Program-made: the position numbers and the translations under genes | Notes under the pieces: generated by a model | Seen by the model: the letters and a program-made list of their open reading frames with translations, nothing else | Told to the model about the DNA's origin: nothing | Database searches by the model: none | Part shown: positions 18,914 through 27,403 of the stretch, piece by piece | Layout of the letters: every line of letters begins with the position of its first letter | How positions within the stretch are numbered: the first letter of the stretch is position 1 | Assembly (NCBI GenBank): GCA_019747705.1 | Contig: JAIEQM010000026.1 | Coordinates: forward strand, 1-64,000 | Origin: Chitinophagaceae bacterium | GTDB taxonomy: Bacteria; Bacteroidota; Bacteroidia; Chitinophagales; Chitinophagaceae | Direction: 5' to 3' | Length of the DNA stretch: 64,000 nt

Positions 18914-19602
18914 TGCTGCGTTGTATTATAGTGGATGATGAACCCCTTTCCAGGGCAGTACTCAGCAGGTTCTGTGAAAAAAGCGGCATGGCAGATGTGG
19001 TTGGCTCATTTGATAATGCGGTGAGCGCCATTGAATATTTAAAAACGAACAAAGTTGAACTTGTTTTTTTAGATGTGGAAATGCCCCAGATCAACGGATT
19101 TCAAATGCTGGAATATATGCCCTACCGCCCGCAGGTGGTAATGATTACTTCTAAAACAGATTATGCATTTACCGCCTTTGAATACAATGTAACAGACTTT
19201 CTTAAAAAACCTGTGGATTATAACCGTTTTCTCACCGCTTTCAACAAAGTAAAAGAGCTGGCAGAAAAAACAGCCGCTCCTGCGGAAACTGATGAAACGG
19301 AAATTGTAATTAAATGCGACGGAGCCTATGTTCGATTGCAACAGGATGACGTGCTTTATATTGAAGGCATGGGCGACTATGTAAACTATGTAACCAACGA
19401 AAAAAAATATATAACGCTCAATACCATGAAGGCCGTTGAGGAAAAGTTAAACAGCAGTGTTTTTCTGAGGGTACACCGCTCCTATATCATTAATATTTCA
19501 AAAGTAAAAACATACGCCGGAAATAATGTTTTAATTGCCGGCGCTTCCATTCCTGTTTCAAAGCCCAATAAAGCCAGCCTGCTTCAAAAACTCGGTTTCT
19601 AA
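18910..19602 (+). CDS. LytTR-family response regulator
   Basis: A 230-residue regulator with an N-terminal receiver (acidic pocket IIVDDEPLS, phospho-Asp near residue 54 in LVFLDVEMPQING, conserved Lys in DFLKKPVDY) and a C-terminal LytTR DNA-binding domain (about 130-230, with DDVLYIEGMGDYVNY and FLRVHRSYIIN). It overlaps the upstream Hpt gene by four bases. A hairpin with ATCCCCGC/GCGGGGAT arms lies about 80 nt after its stop. LytTR regulators usually bind direct repeats; no such site was identified here. Confidence 0.94.
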   Translation: MMLRCIIVDDEPLSRAVLSRFCEKSGMADVVGSFDNAVSAIEYLKTNKVELVFLDVEMPQINGFQMLEYMPYRPQVVMITSKTDYAFTAFEYNVTDFLKKPVDYNRFLTAFNKVKELAEKTAAPAETDETEIVIKCDGAYVRLQQDDVLYIEGMGDYVNYVTNEKKYITLNTMKAVEEKLNSSVFLRVHRSYIINISKVKTYAGNNVLIAGASIPVSKPNKASLLQKLGF

Positions 19603-19684
19603 TCTCAGATGAAGCTTCATTGTTTTTCTTATTAGTAAGGGGGGTAAGGAAGTTGCAGTTTTATAGAACAGTTATAAAAGATAA

Positions 19685-19708
19685 ATCCCCGCATTTGAGG
19701 GCGGGGAT
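19685..19708. terminator. GC hairpin after LytTR regulator
   Basis: Perfect 8-bp stem ATCCCCGC/GCGGGGAT with an 8-nt loop, about 80 nt after the regulator stop. It lacks a following T-tract, so it may be a weak terminator or an mRNA-stabilising hairpin. Confidence 0.45.
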
Positions 19709-20063
19709 CTATACAGAGTAAATTTCTTCCATCAAGGTAAATTTGGTTTTCTATAGGGTTTGATGGTTAGAACCTGGTTTTTTTTTGGACTTTGGATTTT
19801 TAGTTTTTCTTCCGGATAATAGATTTAAGGTTCTCTTAGGTCCTTTCTTCATTCATGGTTTTTTCAAAGAAAAGTGGATTTTGGGTTTTTATGGCTTCAT
19901 AGACATTGTGGAAACAAATGTAATGTGGCTGTTGAGTATGAGCAAGGCTGTTTCGACCATTGGTTTTGAATATTCGCTGAAATCAAAAGGTATCGTAGTT
20001 TTCCGATTTCGTTACCCCTGTAATACGGTGTTCTTAATGCGATGTTATGTCCCTGATCAACAA

Positions 20064-20132
20064 ATTAAGTTAAGAACCTGCCCAAACTTTGCCAAAGTTT
20101 AAGACAACCCTGCATTTCATACTTAACTTAAT
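20064..20132. repeat. Inverted-repeat element with ATTAAGTTAAG arms
   Basis: Perfect 11-bp arms ATTAAGTTAAG (20064-20074) and CTTAACTTAAT (20122-20132) enclose 47 bp that contain a second hairpin, AAACTTT/AAAGTTT with a 3-nt loop (20084-20100). The same 11-bp arms occur in the element at 60379-60507, which suggests a dispersed repeat family. The element sits just past the 3' end of the minus-strand hybrid kinase. Confidence 0.75.
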
Positions 20133-20144
20133 GAGACGGCCCTG

Positions 20145-21911
20145 TTATAATGCAGTATGATACATTGCAATTTTGCGGTGAAGATCTTCCGGGCGGAATG
20201 GCTTTTGAAGATAACCGGAAAATCCTTTTTCGAGAAGATGCTGATTAATGTTATCAAAAACTGCCGCAGTAAAAGCAATGGCGGGTATTTTTTTATTGAT
20301 AAGACGTATATGCTCCACCGCCTTATATCCGTCTATACCGGGCATTTCCAGGTCAATCAGTAATACATCAAAATCCATTGAGTTAAAATGCTCAATTACT
20401 TCGCTTCCATTTACAGCGGTGGTAAGTGTTACATTCCATTTGGTAAGGAATTTTTTTGCAATCATCATGTTTACAGGGTTATCCTCGGCCAGCAGCACCC
20501 TCAGGTTATCCAGGGGCAGTAACTCAGTATCTTTCCTGTCTTTGATAAACGGCTTTTGCACATTATCCGGCTGAAGATGAAGTGTGAAACTGAAACTGCT
20601 TCCTTTGCAGGGCTCACTGGTAAGCTGAAGTACGCCGCCCATCATTTCAACAATTTTGCTGCTGATGGAAAGACCCAAGCCAGTACCCCCATGCTTTCTG
20701 GAAGCGGAAGTATCAATTTGTGAGAAGTTTTCAAAAATCCTGTGATGCATTTCCGGATCAATACCAATTCCCGTATCTGTTACAGTAAACAGAACCCCGG
20801 TTGAAGAAGCAGATACCAAAGTTTGCCGGACAGTAAAAGTAACTTTTCCGTTGTGCGTGAATTTGCAGGCATTGCTGATCAGGTTCATCAGTACCTGTTT
20901 TAACCTGGTGGTATCTGTAATATAACTCCTGTTCAGCGCTTCATCTGTTTTATATTCAAACAAAAGCCCTTTCTCTTTAAATTGCTGCTCAAATGAAGCT
21001 GCTGTTTCAGCACACAGTGTTTTCAGATTGCAGGTGTCAGCCTTTAATTCCATCTTACCTGCCTCAATTTTGCTGAAATCAAGCACATCATTTACAAGGC
21101 TGAGCATGTGTTCTGATGAGTATTTAAGAATAGCAAGGTTTTGCTTTTCCTCCTGTGGCGAATGTGTGTCCATGAGCAGGTTCACTGATCCTATAATTCC
21201 ATTAAGCGGCGTTCTTAATTCATGGCTCATATTGCTGAGGAACCTGCTTTTTGCTGCTGCAGCTTCTTCTGCTTTTGCATTGGCAGCTTTTAAATCATAA
21301 GCCTGTTCATTTGCTTTTTCAATGGCTTTCCGCAGCAAATTTTCAACACTCAAATTAAAATTAATAAGCATTGCGATAAACAAAATAAAAAGCAGAAAAC
21401 TTAAAACCTTAACCAGTAAGCCGATACCTGTAACTAATGTTTCAGAAGTTGTAATCCGGTAAATGGAATGTACCGGTAAAAAAATACAAAGCAGTACAGA
21501 AGCTGCTGTTATGCTAAAGGCAGCAACAACATTGCTTCTTTCATTTTTAAACCGGTAGTAAGACCCATAAGCTGTAATAATCGGGAAATAAAAAAGATAA
21601 AAGGGTCTGCCAAAATCAAAAATGTCTGATACAAAAAAGATCAGCACACTGTTAAAAACCAGCGGAACAGTGCGGGCCAGTGTATATTTTTTAATATTAC
21701 TTAATCCAAGCCCGCTCAGGTTAATGATACTTACAACTATGGTAATCCATACCACTTCAGGAATATTGTACTTCAGCCCGATAAATGCAAACAGGGCGTA
21801 AACTACAAGCGGCGATAAAGTTAAAATATTCGCCAGCCTGATTCTCCTCACTTCAAACTCCGGAAGTGTATCATCAACACCAATATTTATTATTTTTTTC
21901 AGCAGCTTCAT
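20145..21911 (-). CDS. Second membrane hybrid histidine kinase
   Basis: A 588-residue hybrid kinase with about six membrane helices (about residues 25-190), a short coiled linker, HisKA with FLSNMSHELRTPLNG (phospho-His near 230), HATPase with DTGIGI and HGGTGLGLSIS, and a C-terminal receiver with LLIDLEMPGIDGYK (phospho-Asp near 515). It is similar to the kinase at 16340 in its core and receiver (both carry VA/LAEDN followed by a KW helix), but lacks the PAS domain and has a different sensor region. It converges on the LytTR gene and lacks its own Hpt domain. Confidence 0.93.
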   Translation of the reverse strand: MKLLKKIINIGVDDTLPEFEVRRIRLANILTLSPLVVYALFAFIGLKYNIPEVVWITIVVSIINLSGLGLSNIKKYTLARTVPLVFNSVLIFFVSDIFDFGRPFYLFYFPIITAYGSYYRFKNERSNVVAAFSITAASVLLCIFLPVHSIYRITTSETLVTGIGLLVKVLSFLLFILFIAMLINFNLSVENLLRKAIEKANEQAYDLKAANAKAEEAAAAKSRFLSNMSHELRTPLNGIIGSVNLLMDTHSPQEEKQNLAILKYSSEHMLSLVNDVLDFSKIEAGKMELKADTCNLKTLCAETAASFEQQFKEKGLLFEYKTDEALNRSYITDTTRLKQVLMNLISNACKFTHNGKVTFTVRQTLVSASSTGVLFTVTDTGIGIDPEMHHRIFENFSQIDTSASRKHGGTGLGLSISSKIVEMMGGVLQLTSEPCKGSSFSFTLHLQPDNVQKPFIKDRKDTELLPLDNLRVLLAEDNPVNMMIAKKFLTKWNVTLTTAVNGSEVIEHFNSMDFDVLLIDLEMPGIDGYKAVEHIRLINKKIPAIAFTAAVFDNINQHLLEKGFSGYLQKPFRPEDLHRKIAMYHTAL

Positions 21912-22366
21912 GGATATGGTTTTGCAGCAGCAGGCTGTTTGCTGATGCAGTTGGGATTTTAATTTTCAGATATTACTTCAGCGGCCCTGTATGTTGCTGT
22001 AATTGTTTGAAAAAGATACATAAGCTTTTGCAGCAAGACTGCGGCTTCTGTGTTATTCAATAAAACCGGAAATGGTGCAGCAAATAATATAAACTGCTTA
22101 TTATAAACAGATGGCATACAGGGTACAATTAATCAATAAAATTAATATAAAAAACTTTTTTGAAGGTGATGGCCAAAAGCGTTTCGGTAAAGCAGCTGTA
22201 TTTAACGACGAATTCATCCCGCCGCATTTTATATTCAGGGGTTTACACTTATAGTACCTGTATGTTCTGCAGATTTATATTGCAAAATAAATTTCGTGCA
22301 GCTTCAAAATTATTTTCAAACAGACAAATAAAATAGCCCTGCAATTACAGGGCTATTGATAAATAT
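21912..22366. other. 455-base gap upstream of the second hybrid kinase
   Basis: AT-rich spacer that should contain the promoter of the minus-strand kinase. Apart from a strong bidirectional hairpin at 22332-22357, no open frame, RNA gene or repeat stands out. Confidence 0.5.
22332..22357 (-). terminator. Terminator of the cytochrome c gene
   Basis: Perfect 10-bp stem AATAGCCCTG/CAGGGCTATT with a 6-nt loop, 9 nt past the stop of the minus-strand cytochrome c gene and followed on that strand by a T-rich stretch. Confidence 0.8.
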
Positions 22367-22966
22367 TTATTTAGCTGCTGGCGGGGGAGCAACGGGCGGT
22401 AAAGGTTGCGGCACCACATTCTTAACCGGCTTAATGGTTTTGATATAAGCAAACATTGCTTTTAATTCATCATCAGTTAAATGCCTGGTACTATTCCATG
22501 GCATTGGCGGAAGCAGGCGGCGGTTGCCTGTAATTCCTTTTGAAACGCCGGTTCGTAAGCAATTAATAAACTGTTCTTCTGTCCATGCTAAAACACCGGT
22601 TGAATCAGGTGTAAGGTTAGCTGCATAGGAAACACCCCATGGGCCTATCCAGAATGTAAGTGTTTGAGTGGCAGCAATTCCTTTTTGCTCCAGCATTTTA
22701 CGGTCAATATCCGGCAATGGCATTTGTGCTGGATGTCCTGAGAGTAATAAGGCGCTGTCATCAACAGGGCCCATCGGACCCATTTTTTTAGGTGTGTGGC
22801 AATCACCACAACCACCCGATAATACTAAATGCTCGCCCCATTTTACCTGACTTTCATAGCCGCCAAAATTCGCAGCAATGGCTGCAGGTTTCTGATCATT
22901 ACATTTTGAGAAAAGAAAAACAGCGGCTGATAACAAAGCCGCATACAGCAAATTTCTTTTTTGCAT
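22367..22966 (-). CDS. Monoheme cytochrome c lipoprotein
   Basis: A 199-residue exported protein. The N-terminus has a hydrophobic signal ending LFSKC, a plausible lipobox, so the mature protein is probably a lipoprotein. One heme-binding CGDCH lies near residue 53, and the C-terminal part has W-rich segments plus MPWNSTRHLTDDELKAMFAYIKTI, typical of class I cytochrome c helices with an axial Met. A proline-rich tail ends the protein. It has its own terminator; electron partners are unknown. Confidence 0.85.
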   Translation of the reverse strand: MQKRNLLYAALLSAAVFLFSKCNDQKPAAIAANFGGYESQVKWGEHLVLSGGCGDCHTPKKMGPMGPVDDSALLLSGHPAQMPLPDIDRKMLEQKGIAATQTLTFWIGPWGVSYAANLTPDSTGVLAWTEEQFINCLRTGVSKGITGNRRLLPPMPWNSTRHLTDDELKAMFAYIKTIKPVKNVVPQPLPPVAPPPAAK

Positions 22967-23453
22967 AGCAATCTTGTTTTAAGGTTAAAAAAGATGGTTG
23001 ATTGTTTTCAGGCTTCTGTTACAGGTGAAGTAAAAAACAGCGGGTGGGCGATTGGGAGGGAAAGAAAAAAAAGTTTTTCAGCATATCAAAGCAAAAAAGA
23101 TTTTTGTTTTTCATTGCAGATAATGCGGTTGATTATGGAAAATTATTCCCCGGGGAAGTCTGTTTCCGGGAAATAAAGAAAACATACATTAAAGCAAAAA
23201 GCTGTTTTTCATTGGAGAAAATCAAAAAAATCCAGTTAAAAAGTGAACAACGGTAATACTGTTTTCATTGGGGAAAACAGCTTACCTGTTACAGTAAATT
23301 TGATTTCTCATTGGGAAAAACAACAAGAACTCCCGTTTTTCATTGGGGAAAACTCCAAAAAAAGTGAAAAACTTTTTGGTGATACAGATTATTTATCCTT
23401 TATATTTGAAACCGTAATTACCATTCCCATTAACATTCAAAACAAAAAAAGTC
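22967..23453. promoter_or_regulatory. Long repeat-bearing leader upstream of SWIB/histone-like gene
   Basis: A 487-base A/T-rich gap with no convincing gene; two short plus-strand frames (22961-23256) appear non-coding. Its second half carries five copies of an imperfect palindrome near TTTTTCATTGGGGAAAA (23106, 23203, 23259, 23304, 23335) and a separate AAAAAGT/ACTTTTT hairpin at 23359-23377, all on the sense strand of the following SWIB gene. See the repeat entry. Confidence 0.6.
23106..23353 (+). repeat. Five dispersed hairpin repeats near TTTTTCATTGGGGAAAA
   Basis: Copies begin at 23106 (degenerate right half), 23203, 23259, 23304 and 23335, with spacing shrinking from about 97 to 31 nt. 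The copy at 23259-23280 forms an 8-bp stem CTGTTTTC/GAAAACAG around an ATTGGG loop; the others form weaker T-rich/A-rich stems with CATTGG in the loop. The conserved loop suggests a protein- or RNA-binding site more than a terminator. The last copy ends about 100 nt before the SWIB start codon. Confidence 0.7.
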
Positions 23454-23846
23454 ATGGCAACTAAAAAAGCAAAGAAACCAGCGAAGAAAGCCGCAAAAAA
23501 AGCTGCTCCTAAAAAAGCTGCAAAAAAAGCTGCAAAAAAAGCTGCTCCTAAAAAGGCTGCTAAGAAAGCTGCTCCTAAAAAGGCAAAAGCAAAACGTAAA
23601 CCCAATGCTGCATTTATGAAGGCGCTTACACCAAGTGCAGATTTGGCAGCCGTAATCGGAAGCAAAGCAGTACCACGTACTGAAGCTGTTAAGAAAATCT
23701 GGGTTTATATTAAAGCCAACAAATTACAGGACAGCAAAAACAAACGCATGATTAATGCCGATGCAAAACTGAAACCCGTATTTGGCGGTAAAGGCCAGGT
23801 GTCTATGTTTGATATGGCGAAGCATTTGTCAAAGCATTTAAAGTAA
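23454..23846 (+). CDS. SWIB/MDM2-domain protein with histone H1-like Lys/Ala tail
   Basis: A 130-residue basic protein. Residues 1-48 consist of KKAAKKAAPKKA-type repeats like the C-terminal tails of eukaryotic H1 and bacterial histone-like proteins. Residues 50-130 form a SWIB domain (RKPNAAFMKALTPS, VPRTEAVKKIWVYIKANKLQD, then a K-rich C-terminus ending MAKHLSKHLK). In eukaryotes SWIB occurs in SWI/SNF subunits; bacterial copies occur in Chlamydiae and Bacteroidota and probably bind DNA. The tail could condense the nucleoid. A terminator follows at 23875. The leader has repeated hairpins. Confidence 0.9.
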   Translation: MATKKAKKPAKKAAKKAAPKKAAKKAAKKAAPKKAAKKAAPKKAKAKRKPNAAFMKALTPSADLAAVIGSKAVPRTEAVKKIWVYIKANKLQDSKNKRMINADAKLKPVFGGKGQVSMFDMAKHLSKHLK

Positions 23847-23874
23847 TCATTTATTAACCGTTAATGGTATAAAG

Positions 23875-23903
23875 TCCCTCTGAAGTATCAGGGGGATTTT
23901 TTA
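23875..23903 (+). terminator. Terminator of the SWIB gene
   Basis: Stem TCCCTCTGA/TCAGGGGGA (one G:T pair) with AGTA loop, followed by TTTTTTATT, about 30 nt after the SWIB stop. Confidence 0.85.
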
Positions 23904-23974
23904 TTGACCAGGCTCAGCGCTTGCATCTGCGGCCGGGAATGTTTACATTAGTTACATCAACCAAAACTGATGTT

Positions 23975-24631
23975 ATGGATACGAATGAAACAACAGGCTT
24001 TGTAATGCAGAGCAATAAAGACCAGATCATTTCTTATAAAACCTTACGGATACTGATGGGGCTTGCAGGCATCCTGCTTCCGCTGATGGTATTTATTGGT
24101 AAAGCAATATCAGAGCATAGTATGGAACTTGAATTTTCCATTAGTGATTATTATGATAATGCTACGGGAGGCGATATACTGGTGGGTGTTTTATTTGCAC
24201 TGAGTTTTTTTCTTTTTGCTTACAAAGGTCCGGAGCCCGTTGATAATAAAGTAGCCAGCATTGGCGCCCTGATGGCTATGGGAGTGGCTTTGTTTCCAAC
24301 CACAAGCACTATTAAGTGGATACATTATATGCACTTTGTGTTTGCTATATCCCTGTTTACTGTTTTTATTGTGTTTTCCATTTACCTGTTTCGTAAAACA
24401 AAAAAAGGTATTGTGCCAACAGATGAAAAAAAGAAACGAAACAGGCTTTACCTGGTTTGCGGCATTATTATGATTTTGTGTATAGCAGGTTTAGCCATCA
24501 GTATGTGGATGATGGAAGACTTGTGCGCCAGTGCCAAACTGGTGTTTTGGGGCGAAGCCATTGCTTTATTTGCTTTTGGGGTTTCCTGGCTTACTAAAGC
24601 AGAATGGTTGTATTTAAAAGATAAAGCATAA
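23975..24631 (+). CDS. Six- to seven-helix membrane protein of unknown function
   Basis: From the ATG at 23975 the product is 218 residues with about six or seven hydrophobic helices; longer forms from ATG 23939 or TTG 23921 would add a non-conserved stretch. A TACATTAG stretch near 23943, a poor match to the -7 consensus, would leave a short leader to 23975. The ISDYYDNATGGDILVG loop after the first helix and the polar motif ALFPTTS suggest a DUF998-like family, but function is unknown. It shares a bidirectional terminator with the convergent aconitase gene. Confidence 0.75.
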   Translation: MDTNETTGFVMQSNKDQIISYKTLRILMGLAGILLPLMVFIGKAISEHSMELEFSISDYYDNATGGDILVGVLFALSFFLFAYKGPEPVDNKVASIGALMAMGVALFPTTSTIKWIHYMHFVFAISLFTVFIVFSIYLFRKTKKGIVPTDEKKKRNRLYLVCGIIMILCIAGLAISMWMMEDLCASAKLVFWGEAIALFAFGVSWLTKAEWLYLKDKA

Positions 24632-24633
24632 AA

Positions 24634-24660
24634 AAATCCCTCTGATGAAGAGGGATTTTT
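24634..24660. terminator. Bidirectional terminator
   Basis: Perfect 10-bp stem AAATCCCTCT/AGAGGGATTT with a 5-nt loop and A-rich/T-rich flanks, placed between the convergent membrane protein and aconitase genes. Confidence 0.9.
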
Positions 24661-24678
24661 ACAATAATCTGCACTTCA

Positions 24679-26949
24679 TTAACCTTTTGCAAACTCTGTA
24701 CGAATAACGTTTAATGCACCACCTGCTTTAAACCATTCAATCTGCTGATGATTATACGAATGATTTGCCTGTATGGTTTCATTGCTGCCATCGGCATGGT
24801 TTAATACCAACTGTAATGGTTTGCCGGGTGTAAATGCCATTAATCCTTCTATATCAATCGTATCATCTTCCAGTATCTTATTATAATCTTCTTTATTGGC
24901 AAATGTGAGCGCCAGCATCCCCTGTTTCTTTAAATTGGTTTCATGAATACGTGCAAATGATTTTACCAGCGCTACACGAACACCAAGGTGACGGGGCTCC
25001 ATCGCTGCGTGTTCACGGCTGCTTCCTTCACCATAGTTCTCATCACCCACCACAATGGTTCCCACACCTGCTGCTTTATAAGCACGCTGTGTATTGGGCA
25101 CTGTACCATATTCACCCGTAAGCTGATTTTTTACACTGTCTGTTTTTTCATTAAAGAAATTGGTAGCGCCAATTAACAGGTTGTTGCTGATGTTATCCAA
25201 ATGCCCACGGAATTTTAACCAGGGGCCTGCCATTGAAATATGATCAGTTGTACATTTTCCTTTGGCTTTGATAAGAAGTTTTAATCCTTTCAAATCTGTT
25301 CCTTCCCATGCGGCAAAAGGATATAACAGTTGCAAACGCTTACTGTCGGGCTTTACATCAAGCACCACAGTACTTCCATCTTCAGCAGGCGCCTGGTAAC
25401 CTGCGTCTTCCACTGCAAAACCTTTTGTTGGTAATTCATCACCAACGGGCGGATCAAGTTTTACCTGCTCACCTTTATCATTGGTAAGCGTATCAGTAAG
25501 CGGATTAAAATTCAAATCACCTGCAATAGCCAATGCAGTTACCAGTTCAGGACTTGCCACAAATGCCATGGTATTGGGGTTGCCATCAGCACGCTTGGCA
25601 AAATTTCTGTTGAAAGAATGAACTATAGTATTACGTTCTGCTTTTTCTGCGCCCACCCTGTCCCACATACCAATACAGGGGCCGCAGGCATTGGCAAAAA
25701 CAGTAGCTCCAATTTCTTCAAACACATTTAAGAAACCATCACGCTCAATAGTATAACGTACCTGCTCACTGCCCGGTGTGATGGTGAATGCAGATTTTAA
25801 TTTCAATCCTTTTGCTTTTACCTGTTTTGCCAAACTCACTGCCCGGCTGATATCTTCGTAAGAAGAGTTGGTACAACTCCCAATTAAACCAAATTCAATT
25901 TTTGTGGGCCAGTTATTTTTAGCAGCCGCTTCTTTCATTTGAGAAACAGGTGTTGCCAGATCTGGTGTGAATGGTCCATTAAGATGTGGCTCCAGTTCAC
26001 TTAAATTAATTTCAATTACCTGGTCAAAATATTTTTCAGGGCTGGCATATACTTCTGCATCGCCGGTTAAATATTCTTTGATGGCATCTGCACCATCAGC
26101 CACTTCAGCACGGCCGGTAGCACGCAGGTAGCGGCCCATACTTTCATCATAACCAAATGTGGAAGTGGTAGCGCCAATTTCTGCACCCATATTACAAATG
26201 GTTCCTTTACCGGTGCAGCTCATACTGGTGGCGCCTTCACCAAAATATTCCACTATCGCATTGGTACCGCCTTTTACAGTAAGGATACCTGCTACTTTGA
26301 GAATAACATCTTTCGGAGCAGTCCATCCGTTGAGTTTGCCGGTGAGTTTTACACCAATGAGTTTTGGCATTAATAATTCCCAGCTCAAACCGGCCATTAC
26401 ATCGCAGGCATCTGCACCACCCACGCCAATGGCAATCATTCCCAATCCACCGGCGTTTACGGTATGGCTGTCGGTACCAATCATCATACCGCCGGGGAAT
26501 GCGTAATTCTCAAGCACCACCTGGTGAATGATGCCAGCGCCAGGTTTCCAAAAGCCGATGCCATATTTATTGGAGATGGAAGAAAGAAAACTAAATACTT
26601 CTTCATTATCTGTTTTTGCCTTGGCCAGGTCTGTTTTGCCTTCGGTTTTGGCAACAATCAGGTGATCACAGTGAACGGTAGAAGGAACGGCTACTTTTTT
26701 ACGACCCGTAGTATCAAACTGTAAAAGGGCCATTTGGGCAGTAGCATCCTGCATAGCAACACGGTCAGGCGCAAAATCAACATAGGCTTTGCCCCTCTCA
26801 AAATCTTTTATTTCAACACCTTTCCAAAGATGGGCATATAATATTTTTTCGGCAAGTGTTAAGGGACGCCCGAGTGCTTTACGGGCGGCATCTACTTTTG
26901 CCGGCATTGCGGCATACGTTTTTTTAATGAGGTCGAGGTCAAATACCAT
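24679..26949 (-). CDS. acn: Aconitate hydratase (mitochondrial type)
   Basis: TCA enzyme interconverting citrate and isocitrate with a [4Fe-4S] cluster. The 756-residue length matches the mitochondrial-type aconitase rather than AcnB. Cluster cysteines are in [10 protein letters not shown] (near residue 359) and ACGPCIGMW (near 422-425). The C-terminal swivel domain has [21 protein letters not shown]. The gene is flanked by a bidirectional terminator; icd, encoding the next TCA enzyme, is elsewhere in the window (49509). Confidence 0.97.
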   Translation of the reverse strand: MVFDLDLIKKTYAAMPAKVDAARKALGRPLTLAEKILYAHLWKGVEIKDFERGKAYVDFAPDRVAMQDATAQMALLQFDTTGRKKVAVPSTVHCDHLIVAKTEGKTDLAKAKTDNEEVFSFLSSISNKYGIGFWKPGAGIIHQVVLENYAFPGGMMIGTDSHTVNAGGLGMIAIGVGGADACDVMAGLSWELLMPKLIGVKLTGKLNGWTAPKDVILKVAGILTVKGGTNAIVEYFGEGATSMSCTGKGTICNMGAEIGATTSTFGYDESMGRYLRATGRAEVADGADAIKEYLTGDAEVYASPEKYFDQVIEINLSELEPHLNGPFTPDLATPVSQMKEAAAKNNWPTKIEFGLIGSCTNSSYEDISRAVSLAKQVKAKGLKLKSAFTITPGSEQVRYTIERDGFLNVFEEIGATVFANACGPCIGMWDRVGAEKAERNTIVHSFNRNFAKRADGNPNTMAFVASPELVTALAIAGDLNFNPLTDTLTNDKGEQVKLDPPVGDELPTKGFAVEDAGYQAPAEDGSTVVLDVKPDSKRLQLLYPFAAWEGTDLKGLKLLIKAKGKCTTDHISMAGPWLKFRGHLDNISNNLLIGATNFFNEKTDSVKNQLTGEYGTVPNTQRAYKAAGVGTIVVGDENYGEGSSREHAAMEPRHLGVRVALVKSFARIHETNLKKQGMLALTFANKEDYNKILEDDTIDIEGLMAFTPGKPLQLVLNHADGSNETIQANHSYNHQQIEWFKAGGALNVIRTEFAKG

Positions 26950-27122
26950 AAGATTGTTTTTGATGTTTCAAAAAAATATGCAGTGATCTGTTTCGAAATT
27001 TTTCCGCAAAACCTGATGTTGAAAAATAATTACAGCCCTGACGGTAATTTCAAGTGGGGCGAAGTTACCAAAATACTCCATTCTCTAAGCCATTTTTAAA
27101 TGCAGATTGTTGATAGTTTTTA

Positions 27123-27130
27123 TAATTTTG
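27123..27130 (+). promoter_or_regulatory. -7 promoter box (TAATTTTG) of the PspC gene
   Basis: TAATTTTG fits TAnnTTTG and ends 4 nt before the ATG at 27135, implying a leaderless or near-leaderless transcript. An upstream TTG near 27108 is a possible -33 element, though the spacing would be short. Confidence 0.5.
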
Positions 27131-27134
27131 CTTC

Positions 27135-27353
27135 ATGAACCGTTTAAGACGACTTATTGAATGGAATGCGTTTGGTGTGTGCACCTACCTGGGTGAAAAA
27201 TGGAATATTTCCACCGCCAGCATCCGGAAGTATTTTATCTATATTTCCTTCCTTACGCTTGGGTCACCCGTAGTCATTTATTTTTTTGTTGCTTTCTGGA
27301 TGAATATCAAACAGTATATCGGTTTCTATAAACGTAACCCCGTTCGCTGGTGA
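27135..27353 (+). CDS. PspC-domain small membrane protein
   Basis: A 72-residue protein with one clear transmembrane segment (about 35-55, ISFLTLGSPVVIYFFVAFWM). The surrounding pattern (GVCTYLGEKWNISTASIRKYF) matches the PspC fold seen in phage-shock-protein and envelope-stress proteins. Such small stand-alone PspC proteins are common in Bacteroidota. No psp partner genes are nearby. The short leader (4 nt after the -7 box) fits the ATG at 27135. Confidence 0.75.
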   Translation: MNRLRRLIEWNAFGVCTYLGEKWNISTASIRKYFIYISFLTLGSPVVIYFFVAFWMNIKQYIGFYKRNPVRW

Positions 27354-27403
27354 TACCTCTTGCATTTGTCAATCCTTGTGTTTAACTTGATGCAAACTTT
27401 ACA

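Larger units (their letters stand above)
19603..20144. other. 542-base gap between convergent signalling genes
   Basis: The gap holds a GC hairpin at 19685-19708 and a short palindromic repeat at 20064-20132. A 105-codon plus-strand frame at 19785-20102 is low-complexity, rich in Phe, and has no recognisable domain; it is not called as a gene. The rest looks like AT-rich spacer. Confidence 0.5.

Noticed and set aside
19785..20102. 105-codon plus-strand frame between LytTR and the hybrid kinase
   Set aside because: Low-complexity Phe-rich product without homology features, and it runs into a palindromic repeat.
23393..23665. Ala/Phe-rich minus-strand frame opposite the SWIB gene
   Set aside because: It is the mirror of the Lys/Ala repeat; the plus strand encodes a clear SWIB domain.
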